This document shows positions 7,793 to 16,686 of a stretch of 64,000 nt of DNA, in pieces. The translations under genes and the position numbers were made by a program. Every line of letters starts with the position of its first letter. The stretch's first letter is position 1. The stretch is from JAGCJX01 sp045638645. Lineage in GTDB: Bacteria > Bacteroidota > Bacteroidia > Bacteroidales > UBA932. The notes under the pieces were generated by a model, which did not search any database, was not told the DNA's origin, and was given only the letters and a program-made list of their open reading frames with translations. Location of the stretch: assembly GCA_045638645.1 (NCBI GenBank), contig JAZUBU010000009.1:1-64000 (forward strand), in the 5' to 3' direction.

Positions 7793-9130
7793 ATGCATAC
7801 AGGGGTGACGGATTCGATTCATCGCATCCAGTGTGTGACATTGGGATGTTCCAAGAACCGCGTGGATTCGGAGCACCTACTCCGTCAGTTGCAGGCGGCC
7901 GGTATGGACGTGGCTCCCGAGGCGGAAAACCTGGCGGAAGGTCGGGTGGATGCCGTGATCTTGAATACCTGCGGTTTTATTCAGGATGCCAAGGAAGAGT
8001 CCATCGAGGCCATCCTGGATGCGGTACAGGCAAAACAGGAAGGTCTTGTCAAACGCGTGTATGTGTTCGGTTGTCTGTCCCAACGCTATCGGGCGGAATT
8101 GCCGGAACTGATGCCGGAGGTGGATGGCTTTTTCGGTGCCTATGACATTCGTCCGTTGTTGGAGGTGTTGGGTGTTCCTTACCGTCCCGAATTGGCAACG
8201 CGCCGTTTGTTGACGACGCCTTCCCACTATGCCTACCTGAAGATTTCCGAGGGCTGTGACCGGACTTGTTCGTATTGTGCGATTCCCAAGATTCGCGGCA
8301 AGCATTGTTCGGTGCCGATGGAGTCCTTGTTGGAGGAGGCTCGGTCTCTGGCGGATGCTGGGGTACGGGAGTTGATTGTTGTCGCACAGGATACGACCTA
8401 CTACGGTCTGGATTTGTACCGGAAACGCAACCTGGCTCCGTTGTTGGAGCGCTTGTCGCTGATTTCCGGCATCGATTGGTTGCGCGTGCATTATTCGTAT
8501 CCGGATTCGTTTCCGGAGGATGTGCTGGACGTGATGGCGAACAATCCGAAGGTGGCCCCGTACATTGATATTCCGCTGCAGCACATTTCCGATAAGGTCT
8601 TGTCGGCGATGCGCCGTTCTGTGAACGGGCAGCAGACCCGTGCTCTGGTGGAAAAGATCCGCAGCCGTGTACCGGAGGCCGTCCTGCGCACGACCCTGAT
8701 CGTCGGTCACCCGGGTGAGGGCAAGCGGGAGTTCCGGGAACTCCTGGACTTTGTGGAAGCCTACCGTTTTGAACGCTTGGGTGCATTTCCGTATTCGGAG
8801 GAGGAAGGAACCTGGGGCGCGGCCAATTTGAAGGATACCCTGTCCCGCCGTGTGAAGCAGGAACGTTACGAAGAATTGATGGAGTTGCAGTCGGGCATTT
8901 CCTACGAATACAACCAGTCCCGGATCGGCAGTCACGAACGCGTGCTGATCGATTCGATTTCCGAGGATGGGGTGTATGTGGCAAGAACCCAAAAGGAATC
9001 TCCGGAAGTGGATGGGGAAGTGCTGATCAAGCCGCTGGATGGGGAGGCAGACCGTTCCCGCATCGGACAGTTTGCGGAAGTAGAGATCGTCCATGCAGAC
9101 GAATATGATTTATTGGCAAATTTTATTTAA
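7793..9130 (+). CDS. rimO: Ribosomal protein S12 methylthiotransferase RimO
   Basis: 445 residues. RimO adds a methylthio group to an Asp of ribosomal protein S12 using two 4Fe-4S clusters and SAM. The N-terminal UPF0004 domain has Cys19, Cys60 and Cys94; the radical SAM motif CDRTCSYC places Cys155, Cys159 and Cys162. The TRAM domain is at the C-terminus (IGSHERVLIDSISEDGVYVA). RimO rather than MiaB or MtaB is supported by TLGCSKNRVDSEHLL and CAIPKIRGKHCSVP. The ATG lies 3 bp after the DUF5606 stop. Confidence 0.95.
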   Translation: MHTGVTDSIHRIQCVTLGCSKNRVDSEHLLRQLQAAGMDVAPEAENLAEGRVDAVILNTCGFIQDAKEESIEAILDAVQAKQEGLVKRVYVFGCLSQRYRAELPELMPEVDGFFGAYDIRPLLEVLGVPYRPELATRRLLTTPSHYAYLKISEGCDRTCSYCAIPKIRGKHCSVPMESLLEEARSLADAGVRELIVVAQDTTYYGLDLYRKRNLAPLLERLSLISGIDWLRVHYSYPDSFPEDVLDVMANNPKVAPYIDIPLQHISDKVLSAMRRSVNGQQTRALVEKIRSRVPEAVLRTTLIVGHPGEGKREFRELLDFVEAYRFERLGAFPYSEEEGTWGAANLKDTLSRRVKQERYEELMELQSGISYEYNQSRIGSHERVLIDSISEDGVYVARTQKESPEVDGEVLIKPLDGEADRSRIGQFAEVEIVHADEYDLLANFI

Positions 9131-9151
9131 TCATTAAAGAATAGAATTATT

Positions 9152-9898
9152 ATGAAATTATTGGAAGGAAAAGTTGCTCTGATCACAGGAGCAGCTCGCG
9201 GAATTGGTAAGGCAGTGGCAATGCGTTTTGCCAGCGAAGGTGCCAACATCGCATTTACGGACTTGGTAATTGACGAAAATGGCGAACAAACCAAAAAAGA
9301 ATTGGAAGCTATGGGTGTGGAAGTATTGGCCATTCCCTCCAATGCGGCTTCGTTTGAAGATGCACACAACGTGGTAAACCAGATCATGGAAAAATTCGGT
9401 CGTATCGATGTGTTGGTGAACAACGCCGGTATTACCAAAGATACTTTGATGATGCGTATGAGCGAACAACAATGGGATGCTGTCATCAACGTCAACCTGA
9501 AGTCTGCTTTCAACCACATCCATGCCGTGACTCCCGTGATGGTGCGCCAACGCAGCGGTTCCATCATCAACATGAGTTCAGTGGTAGGTGTTTCCGGTAA
9601 TGCCGGTCAGGCAAACTACTCCGCTTCAAAAGCCGGTATGATCGGTTTGACCAAATCCATGGCACAAGAATTGGGATCTCGTGGTATCCGCTCCAACGCG
9701 GTAGCTCCCGGTTTCGTGGTAACCGCGATGACCGACCAGTTGCCGGAAGATGTCCGCAAGCAATGGGAAGCCAAGATTCCTTTGCGTCGTGGTGCAAATG
9801 TGGATGAGATTGCAAAAGTATGTCTCTTCCTGGCATCTGACCTGGCTTCGTATGTGACCGGTCAAGTGATCCACGTTTGTGGTGGTATGAACATGTAA
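9152..9898 (+). CDS. fabG: 3-oxoacyl-[acyl-carrier-protein] reductase FabG
   Basis: 248 residues, a classic short-chain dehydrogenase. FabG reduces 3-oxoacyl-ACP with NADPH in fatty acid elongation. The cofactor motif TGAARGIG is at residues 12-19, NNAG at 90-93, and the catalytic Ser143, Tyr156 and Lys160 keep the E. coli spacing (MSSVVG, YSASKAG). The C-terminal VTGQVIHVCGGMNM is the usual FabG end. The following lipoprotein gene begins 10 bp later. Confidence 0.93.
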   Translation: MKLLEGKVALITGAARGIGKAVAMRFASEGANIAFTDLVIDENGEQTKKELEAMGVEVLAIPSNAASFEDAHNVVNQIMEKFGRIDVLVNNAGITKDTLMMRMSEQQWDAVINVNLKSAFNHIHAVTPVMVRQRSGSIINMSSVVGVSGNAGQANYSASKAGMIGLTKSMAQELGSRGIRSNAVAPGFVVTAMTDQLPEDVRKQWEAKIPLRRGANVDEIAKVCLFLASDLASYVTGQVIHVCGGMNM

Positions 9899-9908
9899 AA
9901 ATGAAAAG

Positions 9909-10859
9909 ATGAATCGTTTTCTGTTGTTGCGCAAGTGGTCGCTCTGGATGTTGTTGGGGCTTTGCTCGGTGGCTTGTACTCCGATTCGCTATTATGTGAA
10001 TGTGGAGCGCAAAGCGGCCTCCCAGACCCAGTATGATCTTTCCCGTGCCTCTGTTTCGCTGATGGCTTTGCACGATCCGATGGCTCGTGACAGCGCACAG
10101 GTGATGGCGGTGGCTTTGGGCTTTGCGCAAGAACTGGAGGCGATCCAGCATGTGCCGGAAGGCAGTCTTCCGGTCTATGCGTTTGTTTCGGATACATTGA
10201 ATCCGGGAGATGTGGGGTACTTGCCCTACCTGCTCCCGGAGGAGGTGTCCGATTACCTGGTGGTTTTTGATTCCATGCAGTTGGGCGACTACCAGTTGGC
10301 AGAAGAAATGTCTGAGCAATGGACGTACGATGGGTTGTTGCTCACCCGGGAAATCCGTCTTCCGTTCTCTTGCCGTTTTCTGCTGTTTCATCAGCCGACC
10401 CGCCGTTGTCTGATCCATCAGCCGGTGGCCGATTCGTTGGTCTGGACGGTCCTGACCGATGCCAGTGTTTCGGATGCCCGGCTCATCGCGCGTGCACACG
10501 AGTCTTTGGAACCGGCGTTGCAGCAGGTGGGCAAGGAACTGACAACTTATGTGTCGGCTACGACGGCACCCCAAGAGCAATTGTTCCTGGTCTTTGAAAA
10601 CGACCCGGATTGGTTCCAGGCCCTGGAGCATGTGGCCGACGGTCTGTGGGAAGATGCCATTGCCATCTGGACGGACAAGGCCCGACGGGCGCATCATTGG
10701 AAGGTTAAGGCAGCGGCCGCCTGCAACCTTTCGGTCGCTTGCCGGATGATGGGGAATCCTGTGTTGGCGGCGCAGTGGCTGGACTGGGCGGCAGAGATGG
10801 GAAGTTTGCCCGAGATGCCGATTCTGCGGGCCCAATTGAAGGCGGCTACAACACGTTGA
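9909..10859 (+). CDS. Bacteroidetes lipoprotein of unknown function (DUF6340-like?)
   Basis: 316 residues with a lipoprotein signal peptide (basic start, core WMLLGLCSVAC, lipobox Cys at about residue 23). The middle is mixed alpha/beta (PVYAFVSDTLNPGDVGYLPY, VSDYLVVFDSMQLGDYQLAE). The C-terminal ~80 residues are TPR-like helices (DGLWEDAIAIWTDKARRA, NLSVACRMMGNPVLAAQWL). This pattern recalls the lipoprotein family DUF6340, but that is from memory and tentative. It is in line with fabG and its last 14 bp overlap the 3' end of the convergent yicC gene. Confidence 0.65.
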   Translation: MNRFLLLRKWSLWMLLGLCSVACTPIRYYVNVERKAASQTQYDLSRASVSLMALHDPMARDSAQVMAVALGFAQELEAIQHVPEGSLPVYAFVSDTLNPGDVGYLPYLLPEEVSDYLVVFDSMQLGDYQLAEEMSEQWTYDGLLLTREIRLPFSCRFLLFHQPTRRCLIHQPVADSLVWTVLTDASVSDARLIARAHESLEPALQQVGKELTTYVSATTAPQEQLFLVFENDPDWFQALEHVADGLWEDAIAIWTDKARRAHHWKVKAAAACNLSVACRMMGNPVLAAQWLDWAAEMGSLPEMPILRAQLKAATTR

Positions 10860-11721
10860 GGCTCTGCTCTTTGATCTTTTCGAGTTCGTCTTTCATCATG
10901 ACGACCAGTTTCTGAATGGCCGCGTGGTTGGCTTTTGATCCCAGGGTGTTGATTTCGCGCCCCATTTCTTGGGCAATGAAGCCTAATTTCTTACCGGGAC
11001 AATCTTCTTTTTCCATCGTTTCCAGGAAATAGGTACAGTGTTGTGCCAACCGTACTTTTTCTTCGTTGATGTCCAGTTTTTCCAGGTAGAAGATCAGTTC
11101 CTGTTCGAGGCGGTTGGGGTCCGGATTGACTTCCAGGTCTGCCAGACGGGAAAGAATGCGTTCGCGGATGGCCGGTACCCGTTCCTTTTCGTAGGGTTCT
11201 ACGGCAGCCAGGTAGTTGCGGATGTTGGCGACACGGCTGCGCAAATCGGCTTCCAGGGTCTTTCCTTCGCGGATGCGGAAGGCTGTCAGGTCTTCGATGG
11301 CCTGGTCTGCGGCTGCGGCAATGGCTTGCCAGTCTTCTTCGGACATTTCGCTTTTGTTGATGTCCCAGACTTCCGGCAGACGGAGGACGGTTTGCAGGAG
11401 AGAAGCCGTGTCCGCAAGAGGCAGCTGGAGCTCGTTTTGCCAGTCCGTGATTTGTTGGAGGTATGCGGTGGCCACTTCTTTGTCAAACGATTTGGCCTGG
11501 TTGCCGGAATTTTTTTCGACACTCAGGTACACATCGACGTTTCCACGCACAAGGCCTTGGGCAACGCGTTGGCGAAGCAGGGGTTCCTTTTCGCGGGGCA
11601 AGGCGGATGTTTTCATGGTTACATCGCAGTTTTTGCCGTTCAGCGATTTGATTTCCAACGTGTATTTCTCATTTTGGCAGCAGGCTTGGGCCTTGCCGTA
11701 GCCGGTCATCGAAAGAATCAT
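10846..11721 (-). CDS. yicC: YicC/YloC family endoribonuclease
   Basis: 291 residues, typical for the family. The signature MILSMTGYGKA opens the protein, followed by KYTLEIKSLNGKNCDV; the conserved C-terminal DUF1732 part (EKEDCPGKKLGFIAQEMGREINTLGSKA) ends with the helix IQKLVVMMKDELEKIKEQ. YicC/YloC proteins are reported as endoribonucleases. A -7 element lies at 11764-11757, 35 bp before the ATG. The 3' end overlaps the plus-strand lipoprotein gene by 14 bp. Confidence 0.92.
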   Translation of the reverse strand: MILSMTGYGKAQACCQNEKYTLEIKSLNGKNCDVTMKTSALPREKEPLLRQRVAQGLVRGNVDVYLSVEKNSGNQAKSFDKEVATAYLQQITDWQNELQLPLADTASLLQTVLRLPEVWDINKSEMSEEDWQAIAAAADQAIEDLTAFRIREGKTLEADLRSRVANIRNYLAAVEPYEKERVPAIRERILSRLADLEVNPDPNRLEQELIFYLEKLDINEEKVRLAQHCTYFLETMEKEDCPGKKLGFIAQEMGREINTLGSKANHAAIQKLVVMMKDELEKIKEQSLNVL

Positions 11722-11756
11722 AGCAGGTGTCGTTTTTGTAGGTAGTTTTTCTGGCG

Positions 11757-11764
11757 CAAAAGTA
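11757..11764 (-). promoter_or_regulatory. -7 promoter element for yicC
   Basis: Reads TACTTTTG on the minus strand (TAnnTTTG match), leaving a leader of about 30 nt. It faces away from the glnS element at 11799-11806, so the two genes form a divergent pair. Confidence 0.45.
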
Positions 11765-11798
11765 ACAATTATTTATGGGGAATTTTACGCAAATGACG

Positions 11799-11806
11799 TA
11801 TATTTG
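11799..11806 (+). promoter_or_regulatory. -7 promoter element for glnS
   Basis: TATATTTG matches TAnnTTTG and lies 28 bp before the chosen glnS ATG at 11835. This supports that start over the upstream in-frame ATG at 11775, which precedes the promoter. Confidence 0.5.
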
Positions 11807-11834
11807 TGTTTTATTCCTGTTAAAAACAATACCT

Positions 11835-13502
11835 ATGGAAGAACTCAAAACTGTAGGGGAAGAAAAGAAACCCTTGAACTTCTTGGAAGAGATCATCGAA
11901 GGAGATCTGTCCTCCGGCAAACACCAATCCATCCTGACCCGGTTCCCTCCGGAACCCAATGGCTACCTGCACATCGGTCACGCGAAGAGCATCTGCCTGA
12001 ACTTTGGTTTGGCACGACAGTACGGGGGAAAAACAAACCTGCGTTTTGATGATACCAACCCGGTGAAGGAAGATACCGAATACGTGGATTCCATCAAAGC
12101 CGACATCCGTTGGTTGGGTTTTGATTGGGCCGCCGAATACTATGCTTCCGACTATTTTGAGCAACTGTATGATTGGGCCTGTGAATTGATCCGCAAAGGT
12201 TTGGCTTATGTGGACGATCAGACGCAGGAAGAAATCCGCCTCAACCGCGGAACGGTGAATTCGCCCGGTAAGAACAGTCCTTGGCGCGACCGCAGTGTGG
12301 AAGAAAACCTGGACTTGTTCGCCCGTATGCGTGCCGGTGAATTTGCAGACGGAGAGAAAGTGTTGCGTGCCAAGATTGACATGGCACATCCGAATATGTT
12401 GTTGCGTGACCCCTTGATGTACCGCATCATCCACGCGCATCACCACCGCACCGGAGATAAATGGTGCATTTATCCGATGTACGACTATGCACACGGTCAA
12501 AGTGACTCGTTGGAAGGCATTACGCACTCCATTTGTACTTTGGAATTTGACGTGCACCGTCCGTTGTACGACTGGTTCATCGAACAATTGGGAATCTTCC
12601 CGTCCCACCAATACGAATTTGCCCGCTTGAATGTTACTTATACGGTGATGAGCAAGCGTAAATTGCTGGAACTGGTGAAAAACAACTTTGTCAGCGGTTG
12701 GGATGACCCGCGTATGCCTACCATTTGCGGTTTGCGCCGCCGGGGTTATACGCCGGAAAGTATCCGGGCTTTTGCGGAGAAAGTGGGTGTGGCCAAACGT
12801 GACAACATCATCGACTTGTCGTTGATGGAATGGTGCTTGCGCGATGACTTGAACAAACGGGCCAACCGTTACATGGTGGTGACCAATCCGGTGAAACTCG
12901 TGATCACCGATTGGGAAGAAGGCCGTGTGGAATACTTTGATCCGGCGTTGAATCCGGAAGATCCGGAAGCTGGAACCCGTCGGGTACCGTTTACCCGTGA
13001 GTTGTACATCGAACGGGATGACTTTATGGAAGAACCGCCGAAGAAATTCTTCCGTCTGAAACCGGGTGGAGAAGTGCGTTTGAAATACGGTTACATCATC
13101 AAGTGTGAAGAAGTGATCAAGGACGAAAACGGGGAAATTATTGAAATCCGTTGTACCCACGATCCTTCGTCCAAACCGGGAGCCGGTCCTTGGCGTTCAG
13201 TCAAAGGTACCATTCACTGGGTTCCGGTTGATTATGCCAAACCGATTGAAGTGCGTCTGTACGACCGTCTTTTCACCGAAGCCGACATGGGTGGTATTCC
13301 GGAAGGACAGGATTACAAGTCCTACCTGAATCCTGAATCATTGGTGGTAGTACCGCGTGCTTACGCAGAACCGGCCTTGTTGGAAGACCGTTCCGGTATT
13401 TCTGTGCAGTTTGAGCGCAACGGATACTATGTGATGGATCCGGATTCAACCCCGGAATTGCCGGTATTCAACCGTGCAACCGGTTTGAAGAGCAGCTTCT
13501 AG
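11835..13502 (+). CDS. glnS: Glutamine--tRNA ligase
   Basis: 555 residues, the usual GlnRS length. It charges tRNA-Gln with glutamine. Class I signatures are present: PPEPNGYLHIGHAKS with HIGH at residues 46-49, and the KMSKS equivalent VMSKRKL near residue 272. The GlnRS-specific anticodon-binding beta-barrels follow, with TRELYIERDDFMEEPPKKFF and VKGTIHWVP. ATG 11835 is preferred (MEELKTVGEEKK); the longer frame to 11775 would start before the promoter. The last 4 bp overlap the convergent transporter gene. Confidence 0.95.
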   Translation: MEELKTVGEEKKPLNFLEEIIEGDLSSGKHQSILTRFPPEPNGYLHIGHAKSICLNFGLARQYGGKTNLRFDDTNPVKEDTEYVDSIKADIRWLGFDWAAEYYASDYFEQLYDWACELIRKGLAYVDDQTQEEIRLNRGTVNSPGKNSPWRDRSVEENLDLFARMRAGEFADGEKVLRAKIDMAHPNMLLRDPLMYRIIHAHHHRTGDKWCIYPMYDYAHGQSDSLEGITHSICTLEFDVHRPLYDWFIEQLGIFPSHQYEFARLNVTYTVMSKRKLLELVKNNFVSGWDDPRMPTICGLRRRGYTPESIRAFAEKVGVAKRDNIIDLSLMEWCLRDDLNKRANRYMVVTNPVKLVITDWEEGRVEYFDPALNPEDPEAGTRRVPFTRELYIERDDFMEEPPKKFFRLKPGGEVRLKYGYIIKCEEVIKDENGEIIEIRCTHDPSSKPGAGPWRSVKGTIHWVPVDYAKPIEVRLYDRLFTEADMGGIPEGQDYKSYLNPESLVVVPRAYAEPALLEDRSGISVQFERNGYYVMDPDSTPELPVFNRATGLKSSF

Positions 13503-14467
13503 TGTTTTGATTTTTTAGTGCTCCGCCCTTTCTTCCACAGTTGGAAACTGTTGAACAGGTTTTGCCACAGGACGTAGGTGCCGGGAGCTAAAGACGATAG
13601 GGGAGTGAGGTAGGTGTAGGCCATCCAGATGGCCAAAACCGTATTTTTCTGTCCCAATGCCTGACCGGCAGTCATTCGATCATCGAATTGGCTGCCGGTT
13701 TTTTTGCCGACCGAAAACTGGAGGATGCAGGTGAGCAGGGACGCTCCGGCAATCAGCCACATCACGAGTGCGGGTGCTGTGCTTTGGTGTAGGGAGCGGA
13801 TGGTCTGGCCCGAGACAATCATCAGGGCGATGGCCCAGAGGTAGAACGCTACGTGGGTATATTTCAGCAGGAACCGGTGAATCCGGGGCAGGAACCGGCG
13901 CAGCAGCAGGGCCAGCAGGAAGGGACAAAGCAACAAGGGAAAGACTTTGCTCAAGATGGTCCAGAAGGCATTGATAAAGTTGAGTCCCTCGTGCGGAACG
14001 ACCAGCGGGAAAACCAGGGGAACAAACAGGGCGGCGACGATGTTGGACATCAGGGTATAGACGGTGATGCCACTGGCACTGCCCCCAAGTTTGTCCGTGA
14101 TGACTGCGGCCGCAGTGGCTGTCGGGCAGATGAGGCAGACCAGTGCCCCCTCAAAGATGGTGTGGTACATCGGATTCATCGGGACAAACAGCAGGATGAG
14201 CGTAACCAGCGAGGCGGTGGCCAATTGGAAGAGGAGCAGCCGGTAGTGCCAGGGACCCGGTTTGAGGGACCGCAGGTCCACTTTGCAGAAGGTGAGAAAG
14301 AGTTGCAGGAAAATCAGCGTCGGTGTGAACAGGTCCACAAATTTCCAGATGGCGGGTTTGATGGGATCCAGGCTGTCGAGGTGGTGAAAGAGGAAGTACA
14401 CGGCGGCGCCGGTGGTCATGGCGATGGGTAGGGTCCATTCTTTGAAGAAACGGAGTATCTTTTCCAT
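13499..14467 (-). CDS. BASS-family (bile acid:Na+ symporter-like) transporter
   Basis: 322 residues with about ten predicted membrane helices. The overall pattern and the motif ICPTATAAAVITDKLGG in the middle, with GQALGQKNTVLAIWMAYTYL near the end, fit the BASS/SBF superfamily of sodium-coupled transporters. The substrate cannot be read from sequence; bile acids, organic anions or keto acids are all transported by relatives. It follows recG by 34 bp and is probably co-transcribed with it, although no functional link is apparent. Its 3' end overlaps the glnS stop by 4 bp. Confidence 0.8.
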   Translation of the reverse strand: MEKILRFFKEWTLPIAMTTGAAVYFLFHHLDSLDPIKPAIWKFVDLFTPTLIFLQLFLTFCKVDLRSLKPGPWHYRLLLFQLATASLVTLILLFVPMNPMYHTIFEGALVCLICPTATAAAVITDKLGGSASGITVYTLMSNIVAALFVPLVFPLVVPHEGLNFINAFWTILSKVFPLLLCPFLLALLLRRFLPRIHRFLLKYTHVAFYLWAIALMIVSGQTIRSLHQSTAPALVMWLIAGASLLTCILQFSVGKKTGSQFDDRMTAGQALGQKNTVLAIWMAYTYLTPLSSLAPGTYVLWQNLFNSFQLWKKGRSTKKSKH

Positions 14468-14501
14468 GGTTTGCTGGGGGCTGGGTTGTATTGGGTTTGG
14501 G

Positions 14502-16610
14502 TTAGCTGATGCGGGAATAGTCCACAGGCTCTTCTCCCTGGTGACGCAAGTAGGTCAGTTGCTGGGCCAACAGCCGGTGTTCCGGGAGTTCCAGCAGGGG
14601 ATCCTGTTCGAGAATCTTGCTGGCCAGGTCGCGGGCGTAATTCAGCAGGGAGCCATCCTTGGCCAGGTTGGAGAGGCGCAGGTCGATGGCCATGCCGCTT
14701 TGTTGGGTGCCTTCGATGTCGCCGGGCCCCCGCATGCGCAGGTCGGCTTCCGCCAGTTCAAATCCGTCGTTGGTGCTGCACATCAGTTCGATGCGTTGGC
14801 GGGACTCCTGGGAGAGTTTGTAACCGGTCATCAGCAGGCAGAACGATTGTTCGGCGCCCCGTCCGACCCGTCCCCGCAATTGGTGGAGCTGGGAAAGGCC
14901 GAAGCGTTCGGCACTTTCAATGACCATGACGGAGGCGTTGGGGACATTGACCCCGACTTCGATGACGGAGGTGGCGACGAGGATGTGGGCTTTCCCCTCG
15001 GCAAAGAGTTGCATGTCGTGGGCCTTGTCTTCGTTCTTCTGTTGGCCGTGAACGACGGCTGTGATGTATTCCGGAGCCGGAAATTCCTGTACGATTTCTT
15101 CGTACCCGCTTTGCAGGTTCTGGTAGTCCATCTTTTCCGATTCCTTGATCATCGGATAGACGATGAAGACCTGACGTCCCTTTTGAATCTCATTTTTCAG
15201 GAACTTGTACATGCTGTAGCGTTGGTTCTCGGAGATGTGTTTGGTGGTGATGGGTTTGCGGCCCGGAGGGAGTTCGTCCAGGACGGATACATCCAGGTCT
15301 CCGTACAGGGTCATGGCCAGGGTTCTGGGGATGGGGGTGGCCGTCATGACCAGGATGTGCGGGGGAAGTGCTGCTTTGCTGCGCAGACGGGCCCGTTGTG
15401 CGACTCCGAAACGGTGTTGTTCGTCGATGATGGCAAAGCCCAGGCGTTGAAAACGTACGGGATCTTCAATGACGGCATGGGTCCCGATGAGGACGTGGAT
15501 GCTGCCGTCTTCCAATCCTTCCAGAATCGCCCGACGTTCTTTGGCTTTGGTGTTTCCGGTCAACAGGGCGACTTTCAAACCGGAGTCTCCGGCAAAAGAG
15601 AGGGCGCCCTGGTAGTGTTGTTGGGCGAGGACTTCGGTGGGAGCCATCAGGCAGGTCTGGAAGCCATTGTCTGCTGCGATGGTGGCACACAGGAAGGCGA
15701 CCATCGTTTTGCCACTGCCGACATCCCCTTGCAGCAGGCGGTTCATTTGCAGGCCGCTGCGGACATCGGAACGGATTTGTTTGATGACACGTTTTTGGGC
15801 GCCGGTCAATTCAAACGGAATCCGGCAGTAGCAGTGGTTGAAGAATTCCCCAATCCGGGTAAAGACGGGAGCAGACCCTTGTCGCATCCGGACGTTCTTT
15901 TGCTTGAGCAGGGAAAGTTGCAGGTAAAACAGTTCTTCGAACTTGAGGCGCGCCCGGGCTTGTTCCAGCATTTGCAGGTTTTCCGGGAAATGGATGTTCT
16001 GAAGGGCTTGGCGCAAGGGAATGAGTCCCGCTTGTTGGCGGATGTTTTCCGGCAAACTTTCCGGAATGTGCTCCAGCCATTCACTCAGCAGTTTGTGGAT
16101 CAGTTTTGAAAAGACTTTGATGCCGATACCGCTGTTGCGTAATTTTTCTGTACTCGAATACACCCCGGTCATGGTGTTGCTTTGAGCGAGTGCTGTCTCA
16201 GGCTCTTCCAGTTCCGGGTGGACGAAGTTCAGGCCTCCGTTGAAAGTGCTCGGCCGTCCGAAGACAATGAATTCCTTGCCCACACGCAGGCGTTCCTGCA
16301 TCCATTTGATGCCTTGGAAGAAGATGAGTTCGACGCGTCCCGTCCGGTCAGCCAGGGTGGCAATCATGCGTTTGCCCCGGTTTTCGCCGGCAAAGGAAAT
16401 CGACACGATGGTGCCTCGGATCTGTACCCAGGCCATGGTGGGTTCCAGTTCGGAAATGGCATAGATCCGCGTGCGGTCCAGGTAGCGGAATGGAAAGGTG
16501 TACAACAAGTCCCGGAAAGAATGGATGTCCAGTTCTTTTTTGAGCAATTCGGCCCGTTTGGGACCGATTCCGGGGAGGTATTGTATCTCGCGATCCAAAA
16601 TATTTGCCAT
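14502..16610 (-). CDS. recG: ATP-dependent DNA helicase RecG
   Basis: 702 residues. RecG remodels stalled forks and branched recombination intermediates. Visible parts: N-terminal wedge domain with an OB fold (IRGTIVSISFAGENRGKRM), Walker A LLQGDVGSGKT, Walker B-type AIIDEQHRFG, motif III TATPIPRTLAM, and the C-terminal RecG signature HQLRGRVGRG followed by RMRGPGDIEGTQQSG. ATG 16610 (MANILDREIQYLPGIGPKRA) is chosen over an upstream in-frame start at 16625, because the latter would precede the transcript start predicted from the -7 element at 16622-16615. Confidence 0.95.
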   Translation of the reverse strand: MANILDREIQYLPGIGPKRAELLKKELDIHSFRDLLYTFPFRYLDRTRIYAISELEPTMAWVQIRGTIVSISFAGENRGKRMIATLADRTGRVELIFFQGIKWMQERLRVGKEFIVFGRPSTFNGGLNFVHPELEEPETALAQSNTMTGVYSSTEKLRNSGIGIKVFSKLIHKLLSEWLEHIPESLPENIRQQAGLIPLRQALQNIHFPENLQMLEQARARLKFEELFYLQLSLLKQKNVRMRQGSAPVFTRIGEFFNHCYCRIPFELTGAQKRVIKQIRSDVRSGLQMNRLLQGDVGSGKTMVAFLCATIAADNGFQTCLMAPTEVLAQQHYQGALSFAGDSGLKVALLTGNTKAKERRAILEGLEDGSIHVLIGTHAVIEDPVRFQRLGFAIIDEQHRFGVAQRARLRSKAALPPHILVMTATPIPRTLAMTLYGDLDVSVLDELPPGRKPITTKHISENQRYSMYKFLKNEIQKGRQVFIVYPMIKESEKMDYQNLQSGYEEIVQEFPAPEYITAVVHGQQKNEDKAHDMQLFAEGKAHILVATSVIEVGVNVPNASVMVIESAERFGLSQLHQLRGRVGRGAEQSFCLLMTGYKLSQESRQRIELMCSTNDGFELAEADLRMRGPGDIEGTQQSGMAIDLRLSNLAKDGSLLNYARDLASKILEQDPLLELPEHRLLAQQLTYLRHQGEEPVDYSRIS

Positions 16611-16614
16611 GGCG

Positions 16615-16622
16615 CAAAGGTA
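16615..16622 (-). promoter_or_regulatory. -7 element placed 4 nt before the recG start (predicted leaderless)
   Basis: Reads TACCTTTG-CGCC-ATG on the minus strand. With a transcript start 4-5 nt after the element, the mRNA would begin at or next to the A of the start codon. Confidence 0.55.
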
Positions 16623-16686
16623 CATAAAAAATATTTTTTTGTAAATTGCACCGTTTTACGGAAACGATATTTATAAAGCCAATTCT

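Noticed and set aside
7877..9094. 405-codon minus-strand frame opposite rimO
   Set aside because: rimO has all catalytic Cys motifs on the plus strand; the shadow frame is His/Gln-rich without any family resemblance.
9567..10835. 422-codon minus-strand frame opposite fabG and the lipoprotein gene
   Set aside because: It crosses two real plus-strand genes, one being fabG; composition is typical of a shadow frame.
14412..16109. 565-codon plus-strand frame opposite recG
   Set aside because: recG is unambiguous on the other strand; the frame has repetitive Gly/Asp/Val/Phe composition and no domain.
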